Assembly (NCBI GenBank): GCA_965243345.1
Contig: CBDEUR010000003.1
Coordinates: 4,526,001-4,590,000 of the forward strand
DNA from: Bin52 sp965243345
GTDB lineage: Bacteria; Pseudomonadota; Alphaproteobacteria; Thalassobaculales; Thalassobaculaceae
Reading direction: 5' to 3'
DNA length: 64,000 nt
Shown here: in pieces, positions 43,565 through 52,711 of the stretch
Numbering within the stretch: position 1 is the stretch's first letter
Layout of the letters: each line of letters starts with the position of its first letter
Translations under genes and position numbers: made by a program
Notes under the pieces: generated by a model
The model's database searches: none
Seen by the model: the letters and a program-made list of their open reading frames with translations, nothing else
What the model was told of the DNA's origin: nothing

Positions 43565-44566
43565 ATGAAACTCTCGCGTAAGCTTTTCATCGCCGCTGCC
43601 GTTGCGGCCACGTTGGTGAGCGCGCCGGCAAAAGCGCAGATCAAGTGGGATCTGGCACACGTCTTCGGTCCTATGGACCAGGCCGGCGTTGCCGCCGAGT
43701 ATTTTGCCAAGCTCGTCAAGGAGAAAACCAAGGGGCAAATAGAAGTCACTGTCCATCACGCGGGCTCATTGGGATACAAGTGCCTTGACCACCTGAACCT
43801 AGTGGCGGACGGCGGCTTGGACATTGCTAATATCTGCACTGCTTTTCACAGCGGCGTGCATCCGATTTTCTCAATCAATACGATGCCGTTCCTGGTACAA
43901 AAACCTGAGGACGCCAAGCATTTTCACGCAGCCGTGCAACGCGTCTACAACGAGGTTTACCGTTCGTACAACCAGTTCGAATTGTACTCTACGCCAAATC
44001 CGCCGAGCGGACTTTGGGCCAAGAGGCCGATTTTATCCGCCGAGGACTTGCAGAACTGGAAACTTCGAGTTTATGACGTAAACGGCCTCAAGACCTTCAA
44101 ACTGGCTGGTGCGGCGGCGATTCAGCTCGCTTGGAGTGACGTTGTTCCGGCGCTGGCCACGAGCACTATCGATGGCGTGCTGACTGGTGCCGATGCAGGC
44201 GTTGCATCCAGCTTTCCAGACTACCTGAACCACTTCATATACGTAAACTTTGCTATCCCGTGGGGCACGACGAACATCAATTTGGACACCTGGAACGCGC
44301 TCTCACCCGAACTTCAGAAAGCCGTAAAGGAAGCTGGTGAGGAAACCACAGAGATGTCGTGGACCCGAATGGAAACGATTTTGATCGAGAAGAACAACAA
44401 AGATATGCGTGCGGCCGGCGTCACCGTCATCGAGAACCCGCCGCAAAAATTTCTTGATTTCCTGCAAAACGCGGGAAAGCCTGCGTTGGATCAACTGCTC
44501 GCGAAGCTCGGACCGGACGGACCGGCCATGCTGGATGATTTTCGCCAACGCATAGGCCAGAAGTAG
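43565..44566 (+). CDS. dctP: TRAP transporter solute-binding protein, DctP family
   Basis: A 333-residue periplasmic binding protein with a cleavable signal peptide (residues 1-24, ending APAKA). Family features include the VHHAGSLGYKC region, MPFLVQKPEDA, and the ligand-anchoring stretch WKLRVYDVNG with the conserved Arg that binds a substrate carboxylate. The solute is unknown. Base composition is clearly lower in GC than neighbouring genes (one sampled line has 28 GC of 60), which suggests recent acquisition. It starts after GGAGGA and is followed by the two membrane subunits. Confidence 0.93.
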   Translation: MKLSRKLFIAAAVAATLVSAPAKAQIKWDLAHVFGPMDQAGVAAEYFAKLVKEKTKGQIEVTVHHAGSLGYKCLDHLNLVADGGLDIANICTAFHSGVHPIFSINTMPFLVQKPEDAKHFHAAVQRVYNEVYRSYNQFELYSTPNPPSGLWAKRPILSAEDLQNWKLRVYDVNGLKTFKLAGAAAIQLAWSDVVPALATSTIDGVLTGADAGVASSFPDYLNHFIYVNFAIPWGTTNINLDTWNALSPELQKAVKEAGEETTEMSWTRMETILIEKNNKDMRAAGVTVIENPPQKFLDFLQNAGKPALDQLLAKLGPDGPAMLDDFRQRIGQK

Positions 44567-44657
44567 GTTCCATCAGCGCTGCTCCGTCTCTGGTACCGAT
44601 CACCGACGACGAAGCAGCGCTGGTTGTTTCTTGCGGCCACACCACGCCATCAACGAC

Positions 44658-45164
44658 ATGTTCCAGAACGTCGTAGCGGCGATCTCGAGATACTCCGCCT
44701 ATGTAGCGATCGCCGTGATGACTGCGATGGTCGTACACATCATGGTGGAAATTATCCTGCGCTCGTTCTTCGCCACGTCCACCCATGTCGCGGAGGAGTT
44801 CGTCGGCTATGGCTTGGCCGCCGTTGTTTACCTCGCGCTTGGCCACTCCTTGAACCAAGGCGGACTGATCCGCGTTGATTTGGTGTTTAGTCGATTACCA
44901 ACCCGGGTCCGTCGCCTTGTTGAGATCACGATCATTCTGGTGACCTCTACGGCCATGCTGTTCGTGACCTATTTCGTTGGGCGCAGTGTGCTGCAGCACT
45001 ACGAGCGCGGTACCGTCAGTTGGACGATCGCGGAAGTCCCCTTCTGGATTCCGGAAGGTATCGTTCTCTTGGGAATCGGTTTGTTCCTGCTCCAACTCAT
45101 TGCGTACCTGCTTCGCATCCTCGCCGGCGGTGATATCGTCGACGACAAAGATCCATCGCAATAG
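44658..45164 (+). CDS. dctQ: TRAP transporter small membrane subunit, DctQ family
   Basis: A 168-residue inner-membrane protein with four hydrophobic helices, including VAIAVMTAMVVHIMVEIILR, a VEEF-like AEEFVGYGLAAVVYLALGHSL segment typical of DctQ, and GIVLLGIGLFLLQLIAYLLRIL. It forms the membrane complex with the large subunit. I use the ATG at 44658; a TTG at 44631 would add nine residues. Low GC like its neighbours. Confidence 0.9.
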   Translation: MFQNVVAAISRYSAYVAIAVMTAMVVHIMVEIILRSFFATSTHVAEEFVGYGLAAVVYLALGHSLNQGGLIRVDLVFSRLPTRVRRLVEITIILVTSTAMLFVTYFVGRSVLQHYERGTVSWTIAEVPFWIPEGIVLLGIGLFLLQLIAYLLRILAGGDIVDDKDPSQ

Positions 45165-45214
45165 GCATCTGCTTTGGTTGTGACCCCAAAGAAATACAAC
45201 GGAGGTTGGCGCTG

Positions 45215-46525
45215 ATGGATCCGATCGCTACTGCTCTTGTCGTCATCCTGTTGATGTTCGTGTTCCTTGCAACCGGTGCCTGGATCTTCGTTGGTTTGCT
45301 GTTGACGTCACTGGTCTCGATGTTTTTCCTCACTGATTTTTCCGTGTTTCGTATCGGCTCGATCATCATGCCGATGATGGTCAAGACCGTGACCAGTTGG
45401 GAGTTGGCCGCGGTACCGTTGTTCATTTGGATGGGCGAGATCATCAATCGGTCAGACGTGTCCGAGCGCCTGTTTCGCGGACTGACGCCTTGGGTCAGCG
45501 GCCTCCCCGGGGGCCTCGTGCATACCAATGTCGCCGGTTGCGTCCTGTTCGCCGCAGTCTCCGGCTCCAGTGTCGCGACCACGGCCACGATCGGCAAGAT
45601 CACGACACGGGCGCTGGCTGAACGCAAATACGACGTCAATCTGTCGGTCGGCTCCGTGGCGGCCGCGGGCTCGATCGGCATCATGATTCCCCCGTCCATC
45701 ACCATGATAATCTATGGCATGATCGCCGAGGTCTCGGTTGCGAAACTGTTCGCGGCCGGGATGTTTCCCGGGCTCCTCCTCGGCGTCTTGTATTCCGGCT
45801 TTATTGCGGCCCGCTGCATGTTGCGGCCCGCGCTGGCACCCACGCCGGAAACACGGCCGACCATGAAACAGCGCCTGCTGGCGCTTGGCGACCTGCTCCC
45901 GGTACTGTTCCTTATCCTGCTCGTTCTGGGCGGGATCTACACCGGTCTCGCAACGCCCTCCGAGGCCGCCGCACTCGGGGTTGTAGGGGCCTTGTGCATC
46001 ACAGTGTCGACCGGTCAACTCACTTGGGCGGTCTTCGTTGAATCGGCAATGAGCGCCGTCAAGATCACCGCCATGCTGGGGACTGCCTTCGCCGCGGCGG
46101 CGCTGCTCTCGACCACGATGGGCTTCCTGCACGTTCCTCAAACCATCGCGACTTTCATCGCCGGGCTCGACCTGACGCCGGCCATGCTGCTCGTCGTCCT
46201 CGGCGCGTTCTACATCTTGCTCGGCTGCGTTCTGGAGAGCATTTCCCTGATTCTGATGACCATGCCGATCAGTTATCCCCTGGTCGTCCAAGCCGGTTTC
46301 GACCCCGTCTGGTTTGGCGTATTTCTCGTTCTCGTGATTGAAATGGGCTTGATCACGCCGCCGATCGGTTTCAATCTGTTCGTGTTGCGCGGCATCACCG
46401 GTCACCCGATTGGCCGCATCGCATGGGGGGCGTTTCCGTTCTTCATTCTCATGATCGTCGTCGCCGTAATCCTCGCCATCTTTCCCGGGCTTGCTCTCTG
46501 GCTGCCGAACGCGCTGTTCGGCTGA
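45215..46525 (+). CDS. dctM: TRAP transporter large membrane subunit, DctM family
   Basis: A 436-residue multi-pass transporter protein (about eleven to twelve helices) that moves the solute with sodium. Family blocks: AVPLFIWMGEII, GCVLFAAVSGSSVATTATIG, GSIGIMIPPSITMIIYG, and LVIEMGLITPPIGFNLFVL near the end. The ATG at 45215 lies nine bases after GGAGG. Together with dctP and dctQ it makes a complete TRAP system, with no regulator or enzyme gene attached to hint at the solute. Confidence 0.94.
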   Translation: MDPIATALVVILLMFVFLATGAWIFVGLLLTSLVSMFFLTDFSVFRIGSIIMPMMVKTVTSWELAAVPLFIWMGEIINRSDVSERLFRGLTPWVSGLPGGLVHTNVAGCVLFAAVSGSSVATTATIGKITTRALAERKYDVNLSVGSVAAAGSIGIMIPPSITMIIYGMIAEVSVAKLFAAGMFPGLLLGVLYSGFIAARCMLRPALAPTPETRPTMKQRLLALGDLLPVLFLILLVLGGIYTGLATPSEAAALGVVGALCITVSTGQLTWAVFVESAMSAVKITAMLGTAFAAAALLSTTMGFLHVPQTIATFIAGLDLTPAMLLVVLGAFYILLGCVLESISLILMTMPISYPLVVQAGFDPVWFGVFLVLVIEMGLITPPIGFNLFVLRGITGHPIGRIAWGAFPFFILMIVVAVILAIFPGLALWLPNALFG

Positions 46526-47556
46526 TGGCTGACAGGTGAAGATCAATTGTGGAGATCTCCAGGACCTTACGACACCTCAGGGTATGGTGAGGTTGCGCCG
46601 GCATCCACAACCGGTTGAATCGGACGCTCCGATGGATGCCGGCTTGGCCGTTTCGAACCTTACGCCGGACACCGGTTGCGCCATCGGGGAGCCCCAACGG
46701 CGACTGGCGCCCGGTCGGTTTCGCCCGCTATCTCGCCTGCCGAACCCCGGTCGAAAACCTTGACCCCGGAATCCGGCTTCCCGTCTCTCCAATGCACGAC
46801 CACGTGCCGGCAGGCCTGCCGGTAACGAAATTGCATGCCGAACAACACCCGCCGCCGTCGGCGGGGGCGGCGGCTGGACTGCGGGGCGCGCACATTTCCT
46901 CTTGAACACGCGAGCCCGCTTTTCCGCAAAGGCCGGCTCGACTTCGCGACGGTCTTCGGTGAACCAAGGATCGACATGTCTTTACGATTGCCAGGGTCTC
47001 GGCCTCTTCGCCGATTTGTGGATCACGGCCTTTGCGGCTGCAAGAGCGAGAGGAGCGGCCCTTTTCGATCTCGGCGGCGAATTCCATCGCTGCGCCTGCG
47101 ATGTCGTCAAGCGCAGGATCCTGACCCTTCGGTATTCGGAGCAACCAATAACCCGCGGTGCCGATCGGCGTCGAGGCGGTGCGCCGAGCAACAGGCCGAT
47201 CAGCAAATCACCTGGTTCCTGCCCCTGACTGCCACGAAGACCTTCCGCCGGCGATGCCGGGCGGCCCGAGATGTCAACTGTCCTACCCTCGGTCGGCCCT
47301 CCGCTCACGGTCCCGCCGCAGCAACGATTGTGTTTCCGCCCCGAGCCGCATGGACAGGGCGCGTTGTGCCCCTTCTTCCGCCCGAACGCGGGTGGATCGT
47401 CCCTGTTGTTGTTCGGCGCGCAGACGGGACGCCGCTCAGTCCTGCACCATGTTGGTTCGCGCGCTTCCAGGGAGTCGAGCAACGGTGCCGAAAAACACGT
47501 ATGGAGCAGCCTCCCGATCGGGTACGCTTGGCCACCCGCAAACGAGGAGCACCGAT
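46526..47556. other. Gene-poor region after the TRAP cluster
   Basis: About 1 kb in which I find no intact gene. The only recognisable coding trace is a SEC-C motif on the reverse strand (47315-47365). The rest has open frames without family resemblance and is probably decayed sequence at the edge of the acquired TRAP segment. Confidence 0.5.
47270..47482 (-). pseudogene. SEC-C metal-binding motif fragment
   Basis: A reverse-strand frame contains FGRKKGHNAPCPCGSGRKH followed by NRCCG, the SEC-C zinc motif (47365-47315) found at the end of SecA and in various small proteins. Upstream is a 39-residue stretch with no similarity I can name, and downstream the frame loses character. It may be the end of a SEC-C-containing gene, or a very small intact protein; the fragment view is favoured. 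Confidence 0.4.
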
Positions 47557-47913
47557 ATGCCCATCGGCACCCGCTACGTCTTCATCGCAAGCATGGATGT
47601 GGATCCGGAGAAGGAAGATCTGTTCAACGAAGTCTACGACACCGAGCACATACCCTACCTGCTGGAGGTGCCGGGTGTGATATCGGTCACGCGCCTGAAG
47701 GCGCAGGACTTCGAGGTGTCGATGGGCGGCGAGCTGAAATCCGTGGCACGCGGCGAGACCCCGACGTGGCACGCCATCTACGAGATCGAAAGCCCCGACG
47801 TCATGAAGAGCGCGGCGTGGGCGGAGGCCGTCGAGCGTGGGCGCTGGCCCGGCGAGGTGCGCCCGCACACCCGCAACCGGCGCCATTCGGTCCAGCGGGT
47901 GATGGGGGCGTAG
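47557..47913 (+). CDS. Small protein with dimeric alpha-beta barrel-like features, unknown
   Basis: A 118-residue protein: RYVFIASMDVDPEKEDLFNEVYDTEHIPYLLEVPGVISVTRL has the pattern of ferredoxin-like dimeric barrel proteins (first strand, helix with DTEHIPYLL, strand with GV-V-RL), as in EthD/DUF4286-like families. HAIYEIESPDVMKSAAW fits the second repeat. No catalytic role can be assigned. The ATG at 47557 follows CGAGGAG. It stands alone in a gene-poor region. Confidence 0.75.
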   Translation: MPIGTRYVFIASMDVDPEKEDLFNEVYDTEHIPYLLEVPGVISVTRLKAQDFEVSMGGELKSVARGETPTWHAIYEIESPDVMKSAAWAEAVERGRWPGEVRPHTRNRRHSVQRVMGA

Positions 47914-48331
47914 CAACCCAAGTATCGGATCCTCCAGGGCTGCGGATCGTCGAGGCGTCCGCGTTGGTCGCAGCGGAGCAGCGTGGTGACGGTGCAGATC
48001 ACCGGGCCAGCGCCCACGCTCGACGGCCTTCGACTACACCGTGAACAGCGCAGTCGGATTCAGGGTCCGTCAGAACGACCACGGTAACGAACGGCATGAT
48101 CCTTCTTTCCCCCGGCTTTTCCGCAGTTGACCCCGCTCTCCGGTAACCCGGCAAGGGTGACCCGCTCCCGGCCTCCGTCGACCAGCGGGCCCTGGTGCTC
48201 CGGCCTGACTGCCAGGACGAGGCCTGCGAGCCGCGCCCGGCGGACGATGCGCCGGACCCCCGGTTCGGAGTCCGGGGCCGCCGCAGCGGGCCATTCTACT
48301 TCAAGCGCCCGGAACGATGCGCAGAACGCCG
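47914..48331. other. Intergenic region, no gene recognised
   Basis: About 420 bp after the dimeric-barrel-like gene. Frames on either strand have no family resemblance or ribosome site. Confidence 0.5.
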
Positions 48332-48631
48332 TCAGTTCGCCCGCCTCGACGCGGCCCCGTCCCCGTCGATCGTGCCAGCCGGCATCAGCGTCGCGCGCAT
48401 CGCGTCGGGGCCGTCGCGCAGCTCCAGAACCTTCCCGGGCCGGGCGAGCGGGCGACCCTGCGGGTCGGGGACCGGTGGCGGGGCATTGACCAGCAGGCCG
48501 TTCACGGTCATGGAGCCGGGCTCGAAGACCCCGTCGAAAGCCTCACCGATGCGGACCGGGACGCCAAAGAGGACCAGTATGTTGTTAATCGCCGGGGTCC
48601 TGACCCAGCAGGATCCAACACCATCAATCAC
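48332..48631 (-). CDS. Possible small protein or gene fragment, unknown
   Basis: A 99-residue reverse-strand frame with protein-like composition (VRIGEAFDGVFEPGSMTVNGLLVNAPPP-type core, positions ~27-54, and GKVLELRDGPDAMRATLMPAG). I do not recognise a family. There is no convincing ribosome site at the ATG, and it may be a remnant of a longer gene. It lies just downstream of the ParB-domain gene on the same strand. Confidence 0.35.
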   Translation of the reverse strand: MIDGVGSCWVRTPAINNILVLFGVPVRIGEAFDGVFEPGSMTVNGLLVNAPPPVPDPQGRPLARPGKVLELRDGPDAMRATLMPAGTIDGDGAASRRAN

Positions 48632-48686
48632 TTATGGCGCTTGTCGGCGTCCAACCGGCGCGCCGGGCGACAGTCTCGCCGCGCGC

Positions 48687-48935
48687 CTAATGCCTTCGCC
48701 CCCGGACGAGGATGCCGACGATGGTTTCCTCGCCCAGGGCCCGGCAGGCCTCCAGGCGCTGAAGGCCTTCGAGCAGCACCAGGCGCTCGCCGTCCCGGCG
48801 CAACAGGACCGGCGTGTGCTGGCCCTCCTCCAGCATGCTCTCGGCGATCGCCTCGACGGTTGCGGGATCGATGGTGCGGCGCCGACTCACCGGGACATAG
48901 ATGTCAGCGATTCTGAATACCTGATCCTTCAGCAT
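48687..48935 (-). CDS. Small ParB/sulfiredoxin-fold domain protein
   Basis: An 82-residue protein consisting only of a ParB N-terminal-like domain: DIYVPVSRRRTIDPATVEAIAESMLEEGQHTPVLLRRDGERLVLLEGLQRLEACRALG, close to the CTPase/nuclease fold motif with EG-x-R-LEA for nucleotide binding (here EGLQRLEA). Such solo domains occur near mobile elements and in some defence or DNA-modification loci. An in-frame start at 49052 would place the 50-bp repeat inside the gene. Function unknown. Confidence 0.7.
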   Translation of the reverse strand: MLKDQVFRIADIYVPVSRRRTIDPATVEAIAESMLEEGQHTPVLLRRDGERLVLLEGLQRLEACRALGEETIVGILVRGRRH

Positions 48936-49581
48936 GTCCCAGCCTCTCACGGGAGGACGGCCCCGGCAAAGCGATAATCGCGCCGCCTCCGCTCCACGGT
49001 TCCTGCCGTCGGTCCGGCGCAGACGGGTGGTGGTCCGCACCCGGGTCCACATGCCTTCCGAGCGCTGCCTCGAAGCGGGTTCGTTTCAGGCCCGGCATCG
49101 ACGTCCTGCCTTTCTTCTTGCCCTCGCTGACCACACAAGGCCGCGCCTCGCCATCCCCGGCGTCGAGGCGCCAGGCGCGGACCTCGTGGTGCACGCTGGT
49201 CATCCGCAGCGCTTCCGGCCCGCCCACGGGCGGCGTCGGCCTGACGCCGCGGCTGACCGCCAACGCGACGTTCGCGGCCCCGCAAACCGCTTTTTCCACC
49301 GGCGTTGAACATATAGTGAATGATGCGGCAGTGGGGGCCCGTATGCAGTCGGTCAAGGCGCCAGACCTGCCGCTCTTGAACCCGATCAACGGGATGGAGT
49401 GCCGATTTCCGTTGAGAAGCCCCGCTGACCGCGGCCAGACGCTTGCTTTTGCGGGCGTCGGGCGCTATCCACCGGTCACCCTACCACGCACGCGAGCACG
49501 CGCCGGTCCACGCCTGCGGACCCGCGCTCCGGTGGCCCGTCCGGGCCGCGCTCGCGGAGGTTCAACCGGAGAAGCGAGACG
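48936..49581. other. Gene-free region before rpsB, includes repeat copy 2
   Basis: About 650 bp. It holds the second 50-bp repeat near its start. The 3' part should contain the rpsB promoter and leader; a TATAGT at 49312-49317 lacks a good -35 partner, so no promoter is called. Reverse-strand frames here look coding in composition (HHEVRAWRLDAGDGEARP) but are unrecognised and may be a gene fragment. Confidence 0.5.
49004..49053. repeat. Dispersed 50-bp repeat, copy 2
   Basis: Direct match to 504-553 with 44 of 50 identical bases and no gaps. It lies just upstream of the ParB-domain gene in that gene's transcription direction, whereas copy 1 flanks the CRISPR-like array. Confidence 0.6.
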
Positions 49582-50421
49582 ATGTCTGTTGCAGCAACCT
49601 TCACCATGCGCCAGCTGCTCGAGGCCGGCGTGCATTTCGGGCACCACACCCGGCGCTGGAACCCGAAGATGGAGCCCTATATCTACGGGGTCCGCAACAA
49701 CACCCACATCATGGACCTGCGCCAGTCGGTGCCGATGCTGCACCGCGGGCTCGAGGCGATCCGCGACGTGGCTGCCGGCGGCGGCCGGGTGCTGCTGGTC
49801 GGCACCAAGCGCCAGGCGGCCGACACCATCGCGGAAACCGCGCAGCGCACCGGCCAGTACTTCGTCAACCATCGCTGGCTGGGCGGCATGCTCACCAACT
49901 GGAAGACGATTTCCAACTCGATCAAGCGCCTGAAGGACCTGGAGGAACAGCTCGCCGGCGGGACACAGGGGCTGACCAAGAAGGAACTGCTGAACCTGAC
50001 CCGCGAACGCGACAAGCTTGACCGCGCGCTCGGCGGCATCAAGGAAATGGGCGCGCTTCCGGACATCCTGTTCGTCATCGACACCAACCGCGAGCAACTG
50101 GCGATCCGCGAGGCGGTCAAGCTGCAGATCCCCGTGGTCGCCGTCCTCGACAGCAACAGCGACCCCGATGGCATCACCTTCCCCATCCCCGGGAACGACG
50201 ATGCCATGCGCGCAATCGCGCTCTACTGCGACCTGGTCGGTACCGCGATCCTGCATGGACTGCAGGAGGAACAGATCGCCGCCGGCCGGGACATCGGCGA
50301 GTCGGAGGAAGGTCCGGTCGAGGCCGGACTTGCGGCAGACGAGGACGACACGGCCGGCGAGGCCGAGGGCGAGCCGGAAACACAGGCCGCTTCCGAGCAA
50401 CCACAGGCAGCTTCTGAGTGA
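49582..50421 (+). CDS. rpsB: 30S ribosomal protein S2
   Basis: A 279-residue S2 beginning with the usual TMRQLLEAGVHFGHHTRRWNPKM and containing RFVNHRWLGG-type VNHRWLGGMLTNW and PDGITFPIPGNDDAMRAI. The last ~35 residues are an acidic Glu/Ala-rich tail, longer than in E. coli but common in alphaproteobacteria. It has GGAGAAG before the ATG and heads the long operon to lpxB. S2 usually represses its own mRNA leader, but I did not identify such a structure. Confidence 0.97.
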   Translation: MSVAATFTMRQLLEAGVHFGHHTRRWNPKMEPYIYGVRNNTHIMDLRQSVPMLHRGLEAIRDVAAGGGRVLLVGTKRQAADTIAETAQRTGQYFVNHRWLGGMLTNWKTISNSIKRLKDLEEQLAGGTQGLTKKELLNLTRERDKLDRALGGIKEMGALPDILFVIDTNREQLAIREAVKLQIPVVAVLDSNSDPDGITFPIPGNDDAMRAIALYCDLVGTAILHGLQEEQIAAGRDIGESEEGPVEAGLAADEDDTAGEAEGEPETQAASEQPQAASE

Positions 50422-50432
50422 AGAGGACGGAC

Positions 50433-51356
50433 ATGGGCGTGATCACGGCAGGACAGGTCAAGGAGCTGCGCGGGAAGACCGGCGCGGGGATGATGGACTG
50501 CAAGCGGGCGCTGACCGAAAGCGGCGGGGACATCGAGGCGGCCGTGGACTGGCTGCGCAAGAAGGGCCTTTCGGCGGCGGCGAAGAAGGCCGGCCGGGTC
50601 GCGGCCGAAGGCGTGGTGGCCATGGCGGCCGGCCAGGCCGCCGGTGCACTGATCGAGGTCAACTCCGAGACCGACTTCGTCTCGCGCAACGAGGCGTTCC
50701 AGGACTTCGCCACCACCCTGGCGTCGATGGTGCTCGAGTCCGGCGAGGATCTCGATGCGCTCGCCGGCCAGCGCTACCCGGGCGAGGAGCGGACGGTGGG
50801 CGAGCAGCTCACCCACAACATCGCCACCATCGGTGAGAACATGTCGCTCAGGCGCGCGGTTCGCCTCGGGGTCGACCAGGGGGTGATCTGCCCGTACCTG
50901 CACAACGCGGTCGCGCCGGGGCTCGGCAAGATCGGAGTGCTGGTGGCGCTGCGTTCCGCTGCCGACCCGGAGGTGCTGCAGCCGCTGGGCAAGCAGATCG
51001 CGATGCACGTCGCGGCGACCGGGCCGCGGAGCGTCGATGTCAGTGATCTCGACCAGGAGCTCGTCGAGCGCGAGCGCACGATCCTCGTGGAACAGGCCAA
51101 GGCCTCGGGCCGACCGGCGGCGATCGTCGAGAAGATGGTCGAGGGCCGGCTTCGCAAGTTCTACAAGGAGGTGGTGCTGCTGGAGCAGGCCTTCGTCATC
51201 GACAACGAGACCCCGGTCGCGAAGGTGCTGGCGCAGGCCTCGAAGGATGCCGGGACCCCGATCAAAATCGCCGGTTTCCGCCGCTTCGTGCTCGGCGAAG
51301 GCATCGAACGGGAGGACAAGGACTTTGCGGCGGAGGTCGCGGCACAACTCGGATGA
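50433..51356 (+). CDS. tsf: Elongation factor Ts
   Basis: A 307-residue guanine nucleotide exchange factor for EF-Tu. The UBA-like N-terminus VKELRGKTGAGMMDCKRALTES, the contact motif NSETDFVSRNE and the C-terminal coiled region are all present. I use the ATG at 50433 after GAGGAC; an in-frame GTG at 50418 overlapping the rpsB stop would add five residues. Length matches the alphaproteobacterial norm. Confidence 0.97.
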   Translation: MGVITAGQVKELRGKTGAGMMDCKRALTESGGDIEAAVDWLRKKGLSAAAKKAGRVAAEGVVAMAAGQAAGALIEVNSETDFVSRNEAFQDFATTLASMVLESGEDLDALAGQRYPGEERTVGEQLTHNIATIGENMSLRRAVRLGVDQGVICPYLHNAVAPGLGKIGVLVALRSAADPEVLQPLGKQIAMHVAATGPRSVDVSDLDQELVERERTILVEQAKASGRPAAIVEKMVEGRLRKFYKEVVLLEQAFVIDNETPVAKVLAQASKDAGTPIKIAGFRRFVLGEGIEREDKDFAAEVAAQLG

Positions 51357-51400
51357 GCCGTGACCCCATGCCGTGCCGCTGACTGCGCGGAGACCTGCGC

Positions 51401-52156
51401 ATGGAACATCCGACCGCTGATGCGCTGTACCGGCGGGTGCTGCTGAAGATTTCCGGTGAGGCGCTGATGGGAGACCGGGGCTTCGGCCTCGATCCCGACA
51501 CGGTAAGCCGGATCGCCGGCGAGATCGCCTCGGTGGTGGAAGCGGGTGTCGAGGTCTGCGTCGTGATCGGCGGCGGCAACATCGTGCGCGGGGTGTCGAT
51601 GGCAGCCGGCGGCATGGAACGGGCGACCGGCGACTACATGGGCATGCTGGCGACGGTCATGAACGCGCTCGCCATGCAGAACGCGCTGGAGTCGCGCGGC
51701 ATCCAGACCCGGGTGCAGTCAGCCCTGCCGATCGCCGCGGTCTGCGAGCCCTATATCCGCCGGCGTGCCGTACGCCACATGCAGAAGCAGCGCGTGGTGA
51801 TCTTTGCCGCCGGTACCGGCAACCCGTTCTTCACGACCGACACGGCAGCCGCGTTGCGCGCCTCGGAGATGGGGTGCGACGCACTGCTCAAGGCGACAAA
51901 GGTCGACGGGGTCTACGACGCCGATCCGGCGCGGTCGGACAGTGCCCGGCGCTACGACCGGCTCAGCTACATGACAGTGCTGTCGCGTGACCTGAAGGTG
52001 ATGGACGCGTCGGCCATTTCGCTCGCCCGCGAGAACAGAATTCCGATTCTGGTGTTTTCGATTCACAATGTCGGTGCCTTCGCCGACGTCATTCGCGGCG
52101 AGGGGCGATACACGATCATTACCGGAGACACCGACGATGGCCGAACCGGACCTTGA
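51401..52156 (+). CDS. pyrH: UMP kinase
   Basis: A 251-residue hexameric UMP kinase of the amino-acid-kinase fold that makes UDP from UMP and ATP. It opens VLLKISGEALMGDRGFG, with IGGGNIVRG and GTGNPFFTTDTAAALRA for substrate binding. GTP activates and UTP inhibits this class. Its end overlaps frr by 20 bases, implying translational coupling. Confidence 0.97.
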   Translation: MEHPTADALYRRVLLKISGEALMGDRGFGLDPDTVSRIAGEIASVVEAGVEVCVVIGGGNIVRGVSMAAGGMERATGDYMGMLATVMNALAMQNALESRGIQTRVQSALPIAAVCEPYIRRRAVRHMQKQRVVIFAAGTGNPFFTTDTAAALRASEMGCDALLKATKVDGVYDADPARSDSARRYDRLSYMTVLSRDLKVMDASAISLARENRIPILVFSIHNVGAFADVIRGEGRYTIITGDTDDGRTGP

Positions 52157-52694
52157 TGACATAGAACGCCGGATGGATGGAGCACTGGCGGCGCTGCGCC
52201 GCGAATTTGCGGGTTTGCGGACCGGCCGGGCCTCGACCCAGCTGCTCGAACCCATGATGGTCGAGGCCTACGGCGCCACCATGCCGATCACCCAGCTTGC
52301 GACCGTCAACGTGCCCGAGCCGCGAATGCTCTCGGTACAGGTGTGGGACCGCGGCAACGTGAAGGCGGTCGAACGCGCGATCCGGGCATCCGACCTCGGA
52401 CTGAACCCGCAGGTCGACGGCCAGCTGCTGCGCATTCCCCTGCCCGACCTGTCGGAAGAGCGGCGCCGGGAACTGACGAGGGTTGCCGGACGCTACGCCG
52501 AGGGCGCGCGGGTCGCGGTGCGCAACGTGCGCCGCGACGGCGTCGAGTCTGTCCGCAGGCTGGAGAAGGACGGTGAGCTGAGCCAGGATGATCGCCACCT
52601 CTACGAGGAGGAGATCCAGAGCCTGACCGACGATCACATCGGCCAGATCGATCAGATGCTCAGCACCAAGGAATCCGAGATCATGCACGTCTAG
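52137..52694 (+). CDS. frr: Ribosome recycling factor
   Basis: A 185-residue protein that, with EF-G, splits the post-termination ribosome. Family sequence: LRREFAGLRTGRASTQLLEPMMVEAYG and the C-terminal helix DDRHLYEEEIQSLTDDHIGQIDQML. The ATG at 52137 lies inside the end of pyrH, and an earlier in-frame GTG would not match the family start. Confidence 0.97.
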   Translation: MAEPDLDDIERRMDGALAALRREFAGLRTGRASTQLLEPMMVEAYGATMPITQLATVNVPEPRMLSVQVWDRGNVKAVERAIRASDLGLNPQVDGQLLRIPLPDLSEERRRELTRVAGRYAEGARVAVRNVRRDGVESVRRLEKDGELSQDDRHLYEEEIQSLTDDHIGQIDQMLSTKESEIMHV

Positions 52695-52711
52695 GTGATG
52701 GACGGGTCGAA

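Noticed and set aside
49306..49317. TTGAAC and TATAGT as an rpsB promoter
   Set aside because: The two hexamers are almost touching; no proper 16-18 base spacing with a good -35 was found.
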